The notes beneath the pieces were generated by a model, which searched no databases, was not told the DNA's origin, and saw only the letters and a program-made list of their open reading frames with translations. A stretch of 58,169 nucleotides of DNA from Bacteroidales bacterium (lineage in GTDB: Bacteria; Bacteroidota; Bacteroidia; Bacteroidales; Muribaculaceae), in assembly GCA_004553485.1 (NCBI GenBank), contig SFLG01000001.1, positions 1-58,169 on the forward strand, read 5' to 3'. The first letter of the stretch is position 1. Every line of letters begins with the position of its first letter. Shown piece by piece: positions 16,560-25,571 of the stretch. A program made the translations under genes and the position numbers.

Positions 16560-19343
16560 TTATTTTTGAGAGAGGATGCGCTCGAGGGTGTCCATGTCGA
16601 CAAGGATGGCGCGGGGCTTGGAGCCGTTTTCGGGGCCGACGATACCGGCGGCGTGCATCTGGTCCATCAGCTTGCCGGCGCGGTTATATCCCAGGCCGAA
16701 GTTGCGCTGTATCCATGAGGTGGAGCCTTTGCCTTCGATGACGAGGGCACGTGCTATCTCGTCGAACATGGCGTCGCGGTCGAGACCGCCCGAGGCCTTG
16801 GCTCCCGTTGTGCCGCCGAAAGACGAGACGGCGGCTCCGGGTTTCGAGTCGGGGTCGGGTAGTAAGTAGGGCTGGCCCAGGCTGGCTTGGCCGGCGATGT
16901 AGTCGACGACGCGCTCCACTTCGCGGTTGGTGATGAAGGCGCATTGCACGCGCTCGTGCTCGTCGCCGTTCTTGTATATCATGTCGCCGCGGCCGATGAG
17001 TGTGTCGGCGCCCTGCTCGTCAAGGATGATGCCCGAGTCGATGCGCTGGCTGACGCGGAAGGCTATGCGGGCGGGGCAGTTGGACTTGATGAGGCCGGTG
17101 AGCACCTGTCGTGAGGGACGCTGCGTGGCGATTATCATGTGCATGCCGGCGGCGCGGCCTTTCTGCGCAATGCGGGTGATGGGGTTCTCGATTTCCTTGC
17201 CGCCGGTCATGATGAGGTCGGCGAACTCGTCGATAACGAGGACGAGGTAGGGCATGTATTTGTGCCCCTCTATCTCGTCGAGTTTGCCGTTCTCAAACTT
17301 GGCGTTGTAGCCCTCGATCTCGCGCTCGCCGGCTCTGCGGATGAGCTCGTAGCGGTTGTCCATCTCTATGCAGAGCGAGTTGAGGACGGCCAGCACCTTG
17401 TTCATGTCGGTGATGATGGCGTCGTCATCGTCGTCGGGGAGCTTGGCCAGATAGTGGTTGATGAGCTTGGAGTACATGCTGAACTCCACCATCTTGGGGT
17501 CGATGAGGATAAATTTGAGCTCGCTGGGATGTTTTTTGAACAGCAACGAGGTTATTATGACGTTAAGGCCCACCGACTTACCCTGACCGGTTGCGCCGGC
17601 GACGAGCAGGTGGGGCATCTTGGCGATGTTGGTCATAAAAATCTCGTTCTGGATGGTGGCGCCGAGGGCCACGGGGAGCGGCTTGTTGGTAGAGCGGAAC
17701 TTGTTGCTGTCGAGGACGCTGCGCATCGATACCGTCTGCGGATTGGCGTTGGGGACCTCGATGCCGACGGTGCCGTTCTCGGTGATGGTTATCACGCGCA
17801 CGTTTCGCGATTTTAGACCCATGGCGAGGTTTTCTTCGAGGCGTTTGATGTCCTGCGGGCGCACGCCGTCTTCGGGGTATAGCTCGTAGAGGGTCACTGT
17901 AGGACCGATTGTGGCCTTGATGTCCTTGATGCCGATGCGGAATTGCGCCAGCGTGTCGAGGATGTTTTGGCGGTTGCGCTCCTGCTCTTCCTCGTCGATG
18001 AGATTTTCCTGCTGGATGTCGTCGAGGAGTCCGATGTGGGGCTGTTTGAAGAAGTACATGCCGTCGCGATGGTCTTTGCGGACATTCGACACGGGCTTTA
18101 TCTCGGTGCCGTCTTCGGCGGTGTCGGCCTGCGTGTTGTCGAGCTGGGTGAGGGTTACCTCGAAGCCTGAGCCGGCGGTTGCGGCAGCCTGTCGGGCGGG
18201 CACGGGGTCGTCGTCGAAGGAGAAGGCGGTTTCGGTATCGGTGTCGGGGGTGGTATCAGAGATATCAGAGATATCGGAGATATCGGATTGGACGGGGAGC
18301 GGAGAGGGTGCCGGGGCGGGGGCCGGTTTTGTGGTGGGTGCCGGGGTGGTTGCGACTGCGGGTTCCGGGGCGGGCTGGGGGTTGCGGGGGTGGGGCTGGT
18401 AGTCGGTGGCGTCGGTGAGGGGGCGGGCTTCGGCGCTGCGGGTGCGGAAGCCGTCGACGTAGTCTTTGCACTTGCGGCCGAAGTTGCAGATGGGGTAGTA
18501 GAAGGTGGCAAAGACGGCTACGATAAGGAGCAGGCTCACGGCGATGGCGCCGACATAGCCGGTGTGGCTGATGAGGTACTTGTTGAAACCATGGCCGTGC
18601 GTGCCGCCCCAGACCACTTCGGAGTCAGCGGTATAGGTTACCAGGCCCGTTACCACCGAGAGGGTGATGGCGAGCAGCAACGACTTGAAGGTCAGTGCCC
18701 AGAAGTTGAAGCGGCGGGCGGCGATGAGAAATCCGCCCACCATAATAAGGTATATCGCCATTATGAACGAGCCGATACCGAGGGCGTCGCTGAAGACGGC
18801 GTGGGTAAACCATGCGCCGAACGAGCCGCCGACGTTGGCGGTCTTGCCTTCGGCGGCCATCTCTTCGACGGTCTGGTTGATGACGTGGCTCTGGTCGGCT
18901 GCGGCGGTGCGCAGGTACGAGAAGAGCGTTATGGCCATCAGAGCGCCGACAATCAGTAGAGCGGCGCCGAGGAAGATGTGCAGGCGACGGTCCCTGAACG
19001 GCTTGAGCAGGTCGATGCGTGGGCTCTCCTCGTCGTCGGTACGGCGGGGCTCGCTCTTTCGGGGCCGTTCGGTGCGGGCCTTGTCTTTGCGGGGACGCGC
19101 GGTGCGTGTTTCGGCACTTGTGGCGGGCTTTTCGGCCTGTCGCTCGGCCGTCTGACGGCTGGAGTCCGATGTCGGGCGACGGTGGCGACGGGCGGGCTCT
19201 TCCTCCCGGTCGGGCCGTGTGGCGACTGTCTCTGGCTCGTCGTCGTTTATGCCGCTGTAGCCGCGTGTCTCGCTGCGCCGCGACGTGCGTGTCCGACGCT
19301 GCGTGTTTTGGTATCGGTCGGGATTGATATCAAATTCCTCCAT
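16560..19343 (-). CDS. ftsK: DNA translocase FtsK/SpoIIIE
   Basis: 927 residues. A highly charged N-terminal tail (1-110) precedes four or five membrane helices (about 124-150, 187-212, 219-241, 268-290). A Pro/Ala-rich linker (about 300-440) contains a threefold SDI repeat encoded by 9-bp tandem DNA. The motor domain has Walker A GATGQGKSVG and Walker B YLVLVIDEFADLI, with FtsK signatures ATQRPSRQVLTGLIK and RIAFRVSQRIDS. The C-terminal gamma winged-helix domain (EIARALVIEGKGSTSWIQRN) would read KOPS-like sequences. Pumps chromosome DNA through the division septum. It lies between rpe and the lolA-like gene. Confidence 0.96.
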   Translation of the reverse strand: MEEFDINPDRYQNTQRRTRTSRRSETRGYSGINDDEPETVATRPDREEEPARRHRRPTSDSSRQTAERQAEKPATSAETRTARPRKDKARTERPRKSEPRRTDDEESPRIDLLKPFRDRRLHIFLGAALLIVGALMAITLFSYLRTAAADQSHVINQTVEEMAAEGKTANVGGSFGAWFTHAVFSDALGIGSFIMAIYLIMVGGFLIAARRFNFWALTFKSLLLAITLSVVTGLVTYTADSEVVWGGTHGHGFNKYLISHTGYVGAIAVSLLLIVAVFATFYYPICNFGRKCKDYVDGFRTRSAEARPLTDATDYQPHPRNPQPAPEPAVATTPAPTTKPAPAPAPSPLPVQSDISDISDISDTTPDTDTETAFSFDDDPVPARQAAATAGSGFEVTLTQLDNTQADTAEDGTEIKPVSNVRKDHRDGMYFFKQPHIGLLDDIQQENLIDEEEQERNRQNILDTLAQFRIGIKDIKATIGPTVTLYELYPEDGVRPQDIKRLEENLAMGLKSRNVRVITITENGTVGIEVPNANPQTVSMRSVLDSNKFRSTNKPLPVALGATIQNEIFMTNIAKMPHLLVAGATGQGKSVGLNVIITSLLFKKHPSELKFILIDPKMVEFSMYSKLINHYLAKLPDDDDDAIITDMNKVLAVLNSLCIEMDNRYELIRRAGEREIEGYNAKFENGKLDEIEGHKYMPYLVLVIDEFADLIMTGGKEIENPITRIAQKGRAAGMHMIIATQRPSRQVLTGLIKSNCPARIAFRVSQRIDSGIILDEQGADTLIGRGDMIYKNGDEHERVQCAFITNREVERVVDYIAGQASLGQPYLLPDPDSKPGAAVSSFGGTTGAKASGGLDRDAMFDEIARALVIEGKGSTSWIQRNFGLGYNRAGKLMDQMHAAGIVGPENGSKPRAILVDMDTLERILSQK
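18253..18288. repeat. 9-bp tandem repeat inside ftsK linker, 4 copies
   Basis: Units on the plus strand: gtatcagag, atatcagag, atatcggag, atatcggat. Because the unit is 9 bp the ftsK frame is kept, giving repeated Ile-Ser-Asp. The same nonamer makes up the intergenic arrays at 38715 and 43201. Confidence 0.9.
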
Positions 19344-19420
19344 CTTCTTTTTCTGTGGTTTTAAGGTTTTGTGTCTGCTCGTTACGGAGTTTTAAAGATT
19401 TGTGTCTGCTCGTTGCTGAA

Positions 19421-20065
19421 TTACAGGGCTTTGAGGGCTGCTATCTCGGCCATCGGGTCGGGGGCGCCGAAGACGGCGCTGCCGGCGACAAGGGCGTCGG
19501 CTCCGGCCTCGGCGAGGAGTTTGCCCGTGGTGAGGTTTACTCCGCCGTCGATCTCGATAAGGGCTTTGGAGCCTGTCTCGGCAATGAGGGCGCGCAGGCG
19601 CTGCACTTTGTTTATTGTGTTCTCAATGAATTTCTGACCTCCGAAGCCCGGGTTGACGCTCATCAGCAGAACCATGTCGACGTCGGCGACAATGTCGCGC
19701 AACATCTCTACCGGCGTGGCCGGGTTGAGAGTCACGGCGGCCTTCATGCCGGCTTCGTGGATGGCCTGGACGGTGCGGTTGAGGTGTGTGCAAGCCTCGA
19801 AGTGGACGTTCATCGTGTGTGCACCGACGTCGCGTGTGCGCGTGATGTAGCGGTCGGGGTCGACAATCATCAGGTGCACGTCGAGGGGCTTGGCGGCACG
19901 CTTGGCGATGGCCTCGATGACGGGGAAGCCGAACGAGATGTTGGGCACGAAGACACCGTCCATGACGTCGAGATGGAACCAGTCGGCCTGTGAGGCATTT
20001 ATCATGTCTATGTCGCGGTCGAGGTTGCCGAAGTCGGCCGAGAGCATCGAAGGTGAGACTATCAT
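19421..20065 (-). CDS. rpe: ribulose-phosphate 3-epimerase
   Basis: Interconverts ribulose-5-P and xylulose-5-P in the pentose phosphate pathway. 214 residues, the family length. MIVSPSMLSADFGNLDRDI at the start, then metal and catalytic motifs FHLDVMDGVFVPN (His and Asp), HLMIVDPDRYI, VLLMSVNPGFGGQKFI and EIDGGVN. The TIM-barrel phosphate site is near the C-terminus (AGADALVAGSAVFG). 77 bp upstream of ftsK on the same strand. Confidence 0.97.
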   Translation of the reverse strand: MIVSPSMLSADFGNLDRDIDMINASQADWFHLDVMDGVFVPNISFGFPVIEAIAKRAAKPLDVHLMIVDPDRYITRTRDVGAHTMNVHFEACTHLNRTVQAIHEAGMKAAVTLNPATPVEMLRDIVADVDMVLLMSVNPGFGGQKFIENTINKVQRLRALIAETGSKALIEIDGGVNLTTGKLLAEAGADALVAGSAVFGAPDPMAEIAALKAL

Positions 20066-20137
20066 ATTGAGGGATGGGATTTTACGAGGGGAAATATCAG
20101 TTGGATTATTGTTCTACGGCTGTCTGTTGTTAGGGCA

Positions 20138-20809
20138 TCAGGCCTTGGGCTTGTGGGTGCGGAAGGCGTTGAAGAGGATGTAGGCCGCGCAGAGCAGCAG
20201 AATGCCCAGGCCGATGTAGCTGAGGTAGGTGTTGTAGTATTCAATTTTGTCGAACAGCTGTTGAAGCGAGACCGTCTGGCCAAGCCAGTAGCCCAGCCCG
20301 GCCAGTACGATGTTCCAGAGGCCGGCACCGAGGAAGGTGAAGAACATGAATTTCCAGATGTTCATGCGGGCCAGGCCGGCGGGGATGCTGATGAGTTGAC
20401 GCACGGCGGGGATGAGACGTCCGATGAGGGTAGAGATGGCGCCATGCTCGTCGAAGTATTTCTCGGCCTTGTTGACCTTTGCCTCGTCGAGGAGACAGGC
20501 GTGGCCGACGCGCGAGTTGGCGAAGCGCATCACCAGCGGGCGGCCGATCCATACCGACAGGAAGTAGTTGATGAGCGCGCCGCACAGGGCGCCGAGGGTT
20601 GCCACCAGCACCACCATAAAGAGGTTCATATCGCCCTTTGTGACGGCCAGGTAGGCTGCGGGGGGCACGACGACCTCGGAGGGGAAGGGGATGAACGAGC
20701 TCTCCACGGTCATGAACACAAAAATCAGGATGTAGCTGGCGTTTTCGACAAACCATCTGAAGAACTCAGCGGCGTTGAATATTGAAAGCGGGTCGAAATT
20801 CTCGAACAT
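20138..20809 (-). CDS. DedA family membrane protein
   Basis: 223 residues with the DedA (SNARE-associated/VTT) signature: FIPFPSEVVVPPAAYLA, then GALINYFLSVWIGRPLVMRF, GAISTLIGRLIPAVRQLISI and PAGLARMNIWKFMFFTFLG. The Arg in GRLIPAVRQ and the acidic residue of PFPSE are the conserved functional residues. Four or five membrane spans. Family members act in undecaprenyl-phosphate or phospholipid flipping and membrane homeostasis. Probable first gene of the minus-strand series running to trxB. Confidence 0.9.
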   Translation of the reverse strand: MFENFDPLSIFNAAEFFRWFVENASYILIFVFMTVESSFIPFPSEVVVPPAAYLAVTKGDMNLFMVVLVATLGALCGALINYFLSVWIGRPLVMRFANSRVGHACLLDEAKVNKAEKYFDEHGAISTLIGRLIPAVRQLISIPAGLARMNIWKFMFFTFLGAGLWNIVLAGLGYWLGQTVSLQQLFDKIEYYNTYLSYIGLGILLLCAAYILFNAFRTHKPKA

Positions 20810-20868
20810 GTTGGGGTTGGGTTAATTGGACGGGATTGGAGGAGTGGGCTATCGGAGGGCTGAAGAGG

Positions 20869-20967
20869 CTTTAAGGACTTTAAGGACTTTAAGGACTTTA
20901 AGGACTTTAGGGCCTTTGGGGTCTTTAGGGACTTTAAGGTCATGAAGGTCTTTAAGGACTTTAGGGC
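20869..20967. repeat. 9-bp tandem repeat array (ctttaagga), 11 units
   Basis: Eleven consecutive nonamers. The first four are identical ctttaagga; the later ones vary (ctttagggc, ctttggggt, ctttaggga, ctttaaggt, catgaaggt). It lies upstream of dedA and beyond the 3' end of the OmpA-type gene, in a 469-bp spacer with no gene. Confidence 0.92.
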
Positions 20968-21110
20968 CTTGGGGGAGTTTAAAGCTCTTGGGTCTCAGGC
21001 CCTTCGGGTGGCCTTTAAGCCCGGCGACAAAATGCTATGCAAATTTACGAATATCTGATGAGATAAGCGGCATATAAAAAGTAAAAAACGTGTGACAAAA
21101 GATTAAAAAG

Positions 21111-21200
21111 CCATTAAAAAGCCAGTGTTGCCGGGAGGCAAAAAAGGCATCCCAAAAAGCCATTATAAAGGCCAGTGTTGCCGGGAGGCAAAAAGGTATC
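21111..21200. repeat. 50-bp direct duplication of a terminator-like segment
   Basis: The block around gccagtgttgccgggaggca occurs at 21121 and again exactly 50 bp on at 21171, with similar flanks. Its core, gttgccgggaggca, also forms the left half of the real terminator at 21209. The two upstream copies lack the pairing right arm, so they look like decayed or partial duplicates. Confidence 0.75.
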
Positions 21201-21203
21201 AAT

Positions 21204-21236
21204 AAAAAGCCCGCGTTGCCGGGAGGCAGCGCGGGC
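21204..21236 (-). terminator. terminator of the OmpA-type porin gene
   Basis: GCCCGCGTTGCC (21209-21220) pairs with GGCAGCGCGGGC (21225-21236) with one G-T pair. Read on the minus strand it is followed by TTTTTATT. Confidence 0.88.
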
Positions 21237-21278
21237 GAGTGTTTTATGTCAGTTTGTGTGTGTTATCGTGAGAGCGGC

Positions 21279-22430
21279 TTATTTAGCGGCTTCTGCATCT
21301 TCGATGGTGCAGATGCTGACGCGGTTCCACGAATCCTCGGTGAACATGTGACCGATGCCTTCGCCTTCGGCGATGATGCGGTCGGCAGCAATCTTGTACT
21401 TGTTGATGAGGGCGTTCTTAACCGACTCGGCGCGATCCTTAGCCAGCTTGGTGTTCAAATCGAGGGGGCCATCCTGCGAAGCGTAACCCTTGACAACAAC
21501 TTTAGATTTCTTGTGGCTCTTGAGGTACGAAGCGATCATCTCGATGTTGGGCTGCTGGTCGGCGGTGATAACCGACGAACCGATGCGGAAGAAGACGTAG
21601 CGTACGCTGTTGAGGTTGTTCGATACTTCCTTGACGGTCTGGACGGGACGGTTCAGGCAGTCGTTGAGCTGGTTCTGCAGGTCGTTGATCTTGGTCTGGT
21701 AAGCGTCGTTTTTGGCAGCGCACTGGTCAAGCGAAGCACGCAGGTCGTTGATCTGGGCGTTGAGGGCGTCGATTTCGGCCTGGTTGTAGGGGTTGACGAT
21801 GTCGAACTTGTAGCCACCGAGACGGTAGGTAAGACCGGCCTCGAGGTTGAAGGCAGCTTTGTGGATGTCGTAACCGGCATTGGTCAGAGCGATGGTGTTA
21901 CCGGTCATGTTCCAGATAACAGAGGGCTTAACCGAGACGGTAACGTTGTCGTTGACGTTGAAGTTGAAATTAAGACCGGCCTTTGTGCCGAAGTCGTTCA
22001 TGTCCTTGCCAGCCGAAGCGTTGACATAGTTGTGGAGCCAGCCGGCACCTGCAACAGCTTCGATGTCGAAGGGACGGAGTTCGCCGTTGTAACCGCCGAA
22101 GAGGTTGAAGAGGTTAACAGCACCGTATGCGCCGATGTACTGGTCGTCAAATGCTGTTTTGCTGGGGGTGTTGATCATCTCCCACTTTGAGGTATTGACG
22201 GTAAGACGGCCTTCAACACCTACTGCGAATGCGGGAGTAACCTGTTTCTGGATGTGTAGGCCCCATACGCCGCGCATCGAACCGAAGAAGGCCTGGCCTT
22301 TCATGGGGGTTGTTACACCACCGTCGACGCCAATCGACCAGTTGTCAAAGAATTTGGGCTGCTCGATAGCCTGAGCTGAAGCAGAGATTGCGCCGAATGC
22401 AACGGCAGCTAATAATAGAATCTTTTTCAT
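21279..22430 (-). CDS. OmpA-family outer-membrane porin/peptidoglycan anchor
   Basis: 383 residues with a signal peptide (MKKILLLAAVAFGAISASAQ). Residues about 20-210 form a beta-barrel domain with alternating strands (FFDNWSIGVDGGVTTPM, LNFNFNVNDNVTVSVKPSVI). A short coiled linker follows (AEIDALNAQINDLRASLDQC). The C-terminal OmpA peptidoglycan-binding domain contains KVVVKGYASQDGPLDLN and LAKDRAESVKNALI, whose Asp and Arg bind diaminopimelate. It probably anchors the outer membrane to the cell wall and is normally very abundant, in keeping with its strong promoter and terminator. Confidence 0.93.
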   Translation of the reverse strand: MKKILLLAAVAFGAISASAQAIEQPKFFDNWSIGVDGGVTTPMKGQAFFGSMRGVWGLHIQKQVTPAFAVGVEGRLTVNTSKWEMINTPSKTAFDDQYIGAYGAVNLFNLFGGYNGELRPFDIEAVAGAGWLHNYVNASAGKDMNDFGTKAGLNFNFNVNDNVTVSVKPSVIWNMTGNTIALTNAGYDIHKAAFNLEAGLTYRLGGYKFDIVNPYNQAEIDALNAQINDLRASLDQCAAKNDAYQTKINDLQNQLNDCLNRPVQTVKEVSNNLNSVRYVFFRIGSSVITADQQPNIEMIASYLKSHKKSKVVVKGYASQDGPLDLNTKLAKDRAESVKNALINKYKIAADRIIAEGEGIGHMFTEDSWNRVSICTIEDAEAAK

Positions 22431-22466
22431 GTGTTTGATAGCTGATAACGTTAAATATTACTATTG

Positions 22467-22496
22467 CAAAGGTAAAAAGAATTTTTGTATATTCAA
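22467..22496 (-). promoter_or_regulatory. canonical Bacteroidetes promoter of the OmpA-type gene
   Basis: On the minus strand: TTG (22494-22496), 19 bp, then TACCTTTG (22467-22474). Both elements and the spacing match the -33/-7 consensus. It lies about 37 bp before the start codon in an AT-rich tract. Confidence 0.85.
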
Positions 22497-22681
22497 TTCT
22501 TTTTAATTAAAATTAGTTTTAAATGTTAATTTGTAATGTTGTTTAGTTTTATCAAACGGGTTGTTTTAGCGATTGTTACGGTCGGTAAGGGCGTTTTGCT
22601 GCTCTTATGACTGATATTATAACAAGGGGGAGTGTGATTTGTTTGTATGTGGCAAAGAAAAGTGCCGTCACATTATATTAT

Positions 22682-22805
22682 TATAGCGTCAATCTTTTTA
22701 TAGCGTCAATCGTGCAGCGTGACAAGAATGCAGTGCGCATGGATTTGTGCGGGCGCTTGCCCGGCATGAGGAGATGGCACGGTATAAGGCGATGGCACGG
22801 TATAA
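22682..22805. repeat. two 18-bp-period direct repeats in the spacer
   Basis: tatagcgtcaatc occurs at 22682 and 22700; gatggcacggtataa occurs at 22773 and 22791. Both pairs have an 18-bp period, twice the 9-bp unit of the other arrays. The rest of 22497-22828 holds no gene that I can support. Confidence 0.75.
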
Positions 22806-22828
22806 ATGTTGTCCGGGGTAAGAATCAG

Positions 22829-22866
22829 GAAGGCTGTGCCGAGGGATGGGCCACAGCACAGCCTTC
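22829..22866 (-). terminator. hairpin after the EF-G2 gene
   Basis: GAAGGCTGTGC (22829-22839) pairs perfectly with GCACAGCCTTC (22856-22866). It begins about 30 bp past the stop on the minus strand. The following T run is poor. Confidence 0.65.
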
Positions 22867-22898
22867 TCAGGCTTTCATATTTTGGATTTCAGAAGGCG

Positions 22899-25055
22899 TC
22901 AGTCTTCTTTGGCGTTCTCAAGATACTCCTTGTGGAGCTTATCCTGGATGTCGCCGGGTACGAGTTCGTAGCCCGAGAACTTGAGGGTGAACGACGAGCG
23001 TCCGCCGGTGATCGAGCTGAGGGCGGTGGAGTAGCTTGCCATCTCCTTGAGGGGAACCTTGGCGTTGATAACCTCGAAGCCCTTAACCGAGTTCATACCC
23101 ATGATGATGGCGCGGCGGCCCTGCAGGTCGCTCATGACGTCGCCCATGACATCGCCGGGAACCATTACCTCGACGTCGTAAACGGGCTCGAGCACCTTGG
23201 GAGCGGCGTTGTTGAAGGCCTCCTTGAAGGCGTTGCGGCCGGCCAGGCGGAACGAGATTTCGTTCGAGTCAACGGGGTGCATCTTGCCGTCGTAAATGCA
23301 GACGCGGACGTCGCGGGCATACGAGCCGGTGATGGGACCTGTCTCCATGCAGTCCATGAGGCCCTTGACGATGGCGGGGATGAAGCGTGTGTCGATGGCG
23401 CCGCCGACGATGCAGTTGTTGACGACGAGCTTGCCGCCCCACTGCAGAGGAATCTCCTGAGTGTCGCGAACGCTCATCTTGTACTCCTGGTTGCCGAAGC
23501 GGTATGTGTCGGGAGCGGGCATGCCTTCGGTGTAGGGCTCGATGATGAGGTGTACCTCGCCGAACTGGCCCGAGCCACCCGACTGTTTCTTGTGACGGTA
23601 GTCGGCGCGAGCGGCCTTGGTGATAGTCTCGCGGTAGGGGATGCGGGGCTCCTCAAAGATGATGGGGAGTTTGTCGTTGTTCTCGACGCGCCATTTGAGT
23701 GTGCGCAGGTGGAACTCGCCCTGGCCGGAGAGGATGGTCTGCTTGAGCTCGCGGCTCTGCTCGATGATCCATGTGGGATCTTCCTCGTGCATACGGGTGA
23801 GGATCTGCATCAGCTTCTCCGAGTCAGCCTCGGTGACGGGGCGGACGGCGCGTTGGTATTTGGGAGCAGGATATTTGATGAAGTCGAAGCTGTACTCGCA
23901 GCCCTTCTCGTTGAGGGTGTTGCCGGTGCGCACGTCCTTGAGCTTGACGGTAGCGCCCAGGTCGCCTGCCTGCAGCTCGTCGACGGGAGTCTTGATCTGG
24001 CCGCAGGTGCAGTAGAGCTGAGCCAGGCGCTCCTTCGAGCCGCGGGTGACGTTGTCGAGGTCGGCGCCGCTCTTGAGCGTGCCGGACATTACCTTGAAGT
24101 AGGATACCTCACCGATGTGGGGCTCGACGGTGGTCTTGTACATGTAGATGCTGACGGGGCCGTTGGCATCGGGCTTGACTTCGGTGCCGTCGGTGGTGAC
24201 GGGGGCGGGCATCTCGTTGCAGAAGGGGACGACGTTGCCGAGGAACTCCATCATGCGGCGCACGCCCATGTCCTTGAGGGCCGATACGCAGAATACGGGG
24301 TATATGCTCTGGCTGATGAGGCCTTTGCGGATGCCTTCGCGCATCTCGTCCTCGGTGAGGTGCTCGGTCTCGAAGAATTTCTCCATGAGCGACTCGTCGT
24401 TTTCGGCGGCAGCCTCGACGAGGGCGCGGTGCAGCTCCTGGGCCTTCTCCATCTGGTCGGCGGGGATGTCCTCGATGGTGGGCACGCCTCCGTCGGGGCC
24501 CCACGAGTATTTCTTCATCAGCAGGACGTCGATCATGGCGTTGAACGACGGGCCGCAGGAGAGGGGATACTGGATGGGAACGATCTTGGGGCCGAAGACC
24601 TCGCGCATCTGCTCGATGACGTTGTCGTAGTCGGCCTTTTCGCCGTCAAGCTGGTTGAGGGCGAAGATGACGGGTTTTTCGAGCTCGGTGCAGGTGCGGA
24701 AGATGTTCTGTGTGCCTACCTCAACGCCGTACTGTGAGTCAACGAGGATGACACCGGTGTCGGTGACGTTGAGGGCGGTGATGGCGTTGCCGACAAAGTC
24801 GTCGGCACCCGGGCAGTCGATGACATTGAGCTTTTTGTTGAGGAATTCAGCGTAAAAAACGGTGCTGAAAACCGACGAGCCGTATTCTTTTTCAACGGGG
24901 AAATAGTCGCTGACAGTATTTTTTGCGTCGATAGTGCCGCGACGTTTTATAACTCCACACTCGTAGAGCATAGCTTCGGCGAGTGTGGTTTTTCCGCTAC
25001 CCTTGCTGCCGAGCAAGGATATGTTCTTGATTTCGGGGGTCTTGTAGACTTTCAT
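22899..25055 (-). CDS. fusA2: EF-G2: elongation factor G paralogue lacking GTPase residues
   Basis: 718 residues with EF-G domain order: G domain (1 to about 280), domain II, III, IV and V (IMGMNSVKGFEVINAKVPLK, LSSITGGRSSFTLKFSGYEL). The nucleotide motifs are altered. The P-loop is GSKGSGKTT at 16-24. The switch I block reads EKEYGSSV instead of ERERGITI. The G3 motif is DCPGADDF, with Ala84 in place of the catalytic His of DTPGHVDF, and G4 is NQLD instead of NKMD. This matches the Bacteroides EF-G2 reported to support translocation without GTP hydrolysis during starvation and gut colonisation. The canonical EF-G must lie elsewhere. The 5' spacer is long; a weak TTG-N18-TACTTTTA element lies near 25134. 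Confidence 0.9.
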   Translation of the reverse strand: MKVYKTPEIKNISLLGSKGSGKTTLAEAMLYECGVIKRRGTIDAKNTVSDYFPVEKEYGSSVFSTVFYAEFLNKKLNVIDCPGADDFVGNAITALNVTDTGVILVDSQYGVEVGTQNIFRTCTELEKPVIFALNQLDGEKADYDNVIEQMREVFGPKIVPIQYPLSCGPSFNAMIDVLLMKKYSWGPDGGVPTIEDIPADQMEKAQELHRALVEAAAENDESLMEKFFETEHLTEDEMREGIRKGLISQSIYPVFCVSALKDMGVRRMMEFLGNVVPFCNEMPAPVTTDGTEVKPDANGPVSIYMYKTTVEPHIGEVSYFKVMSGTLKSGADLDNVTRGSKERLAQLYCTCGQIKTPVDELQAGDLGATVKLKDVRTGNTLNEKGCEYSFDFIKYPAPKYQRAVRPVTEADSEKLMQILTRMHEEDPTWIIEQSRELKQTILSGQGEFHLRTLKWRVENNDKLPIIFEEPRIPYRETITKAARADYRHKKQSGGSGQFGEVHLIIEPYTEGMPAPDTYRFGNQEYKMSVRDTQEIPLQWGGKLVVNNCIVGGAIDTRFIPAIVKGLMDCMETGPITGSYARDVRVCIYDGKMHPVDSNEISFRLAGRNAFKEAFNNAAPKVLEPVYDVEVMVPGDVMGDVMSDLQGRRAIIMGMNSVKGFEVINAKVPLKEMASYSTALSSITGGRSSFTLKFSGYELVPGDIQDKLHKEYLENAKED

Positions 25056-25487
25056 ATTGGTATGTGTTAAGTTTGGATTAAAGACTGGGCCTCTGCGAGG
25101 CAGAGGCGCGCTTATCGGATTGATTAAGGCACGTAAAAGTAATTAAATTTTCCGAGTTACAAATCGTTATTTTTTATGTTACACAACATATTTTTGCCAC
25201 ACGGCACTTATAATGCTATGGCGGCGTGCGCAATGTTCATGTTGCGGTTCGTCTAATTGACGGCATTTCCAATTCGTCACTAATATTTGTATTCTCAGTT
25301 GTCCGTGGCATGAGTTACCATCGCCTCGGCCAATCGCCATGCGTCTGCGTCCGCTTGTTTCAGTCACAAAGCAACCGCATTGCCCCTTCACTGCGCGAAC
25401 ACAGCTACACGACGCTTGACCGTCCCAGCGTTAACAAATATTCTTGCAATGCAAGCGCCAATGCGATAAGGGGAACGGGGTCTTATT
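25056..25487. other. 432-bp divergent spacer between EF-G2 and lon, no gene found
   Basis: AT-rich near the EF-G2 start, then mixed composition. Apart from a weak minus-strand -7-like element (TACTTTTA, about 25134) and a small palindrome CTTGCAATGCAAG near 25443, I see no feature. Short frames here have no recognisable product. Confidence 0.5.
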
Positions 25488-25517
25488 TTGCCATAAGGGG
25501 TAATTTTTGTAATTTTG
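25488..25517 (+). promoter_or_regulatory. canonical promoter of lon
   Basis: TTG (25488-25490), 19 bp, TAATTTTG (25510-25517). A perfect -33/-7 match, about 55 bp before the ATG at 25572. It shows that a start codon at 25515 cannot be real. Confidence 0.85.
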
Positions 25518-25571
25518 GCATCTGATTTGCAGTATGGCCCACAAAAGGGAAATACACATTTATATATAAGG

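Noticed and set aside
20869..20967. CRISPR array
   Set aside because: The units are 9 bp with no spacers between them, and no cas genes are in the window.
22806..24737. 643-codon open frame on the plus strand
   Set aside because: Antisense to EF-G2, whose domain motifs are clear; the translation is a low-complexity Val/Ala/Gly/Leu text.
25515..25571. Upstream TTG start for lon
   Set aside because: It lies within the -7 element of a perfect promoter, so it would not be in the transcript.
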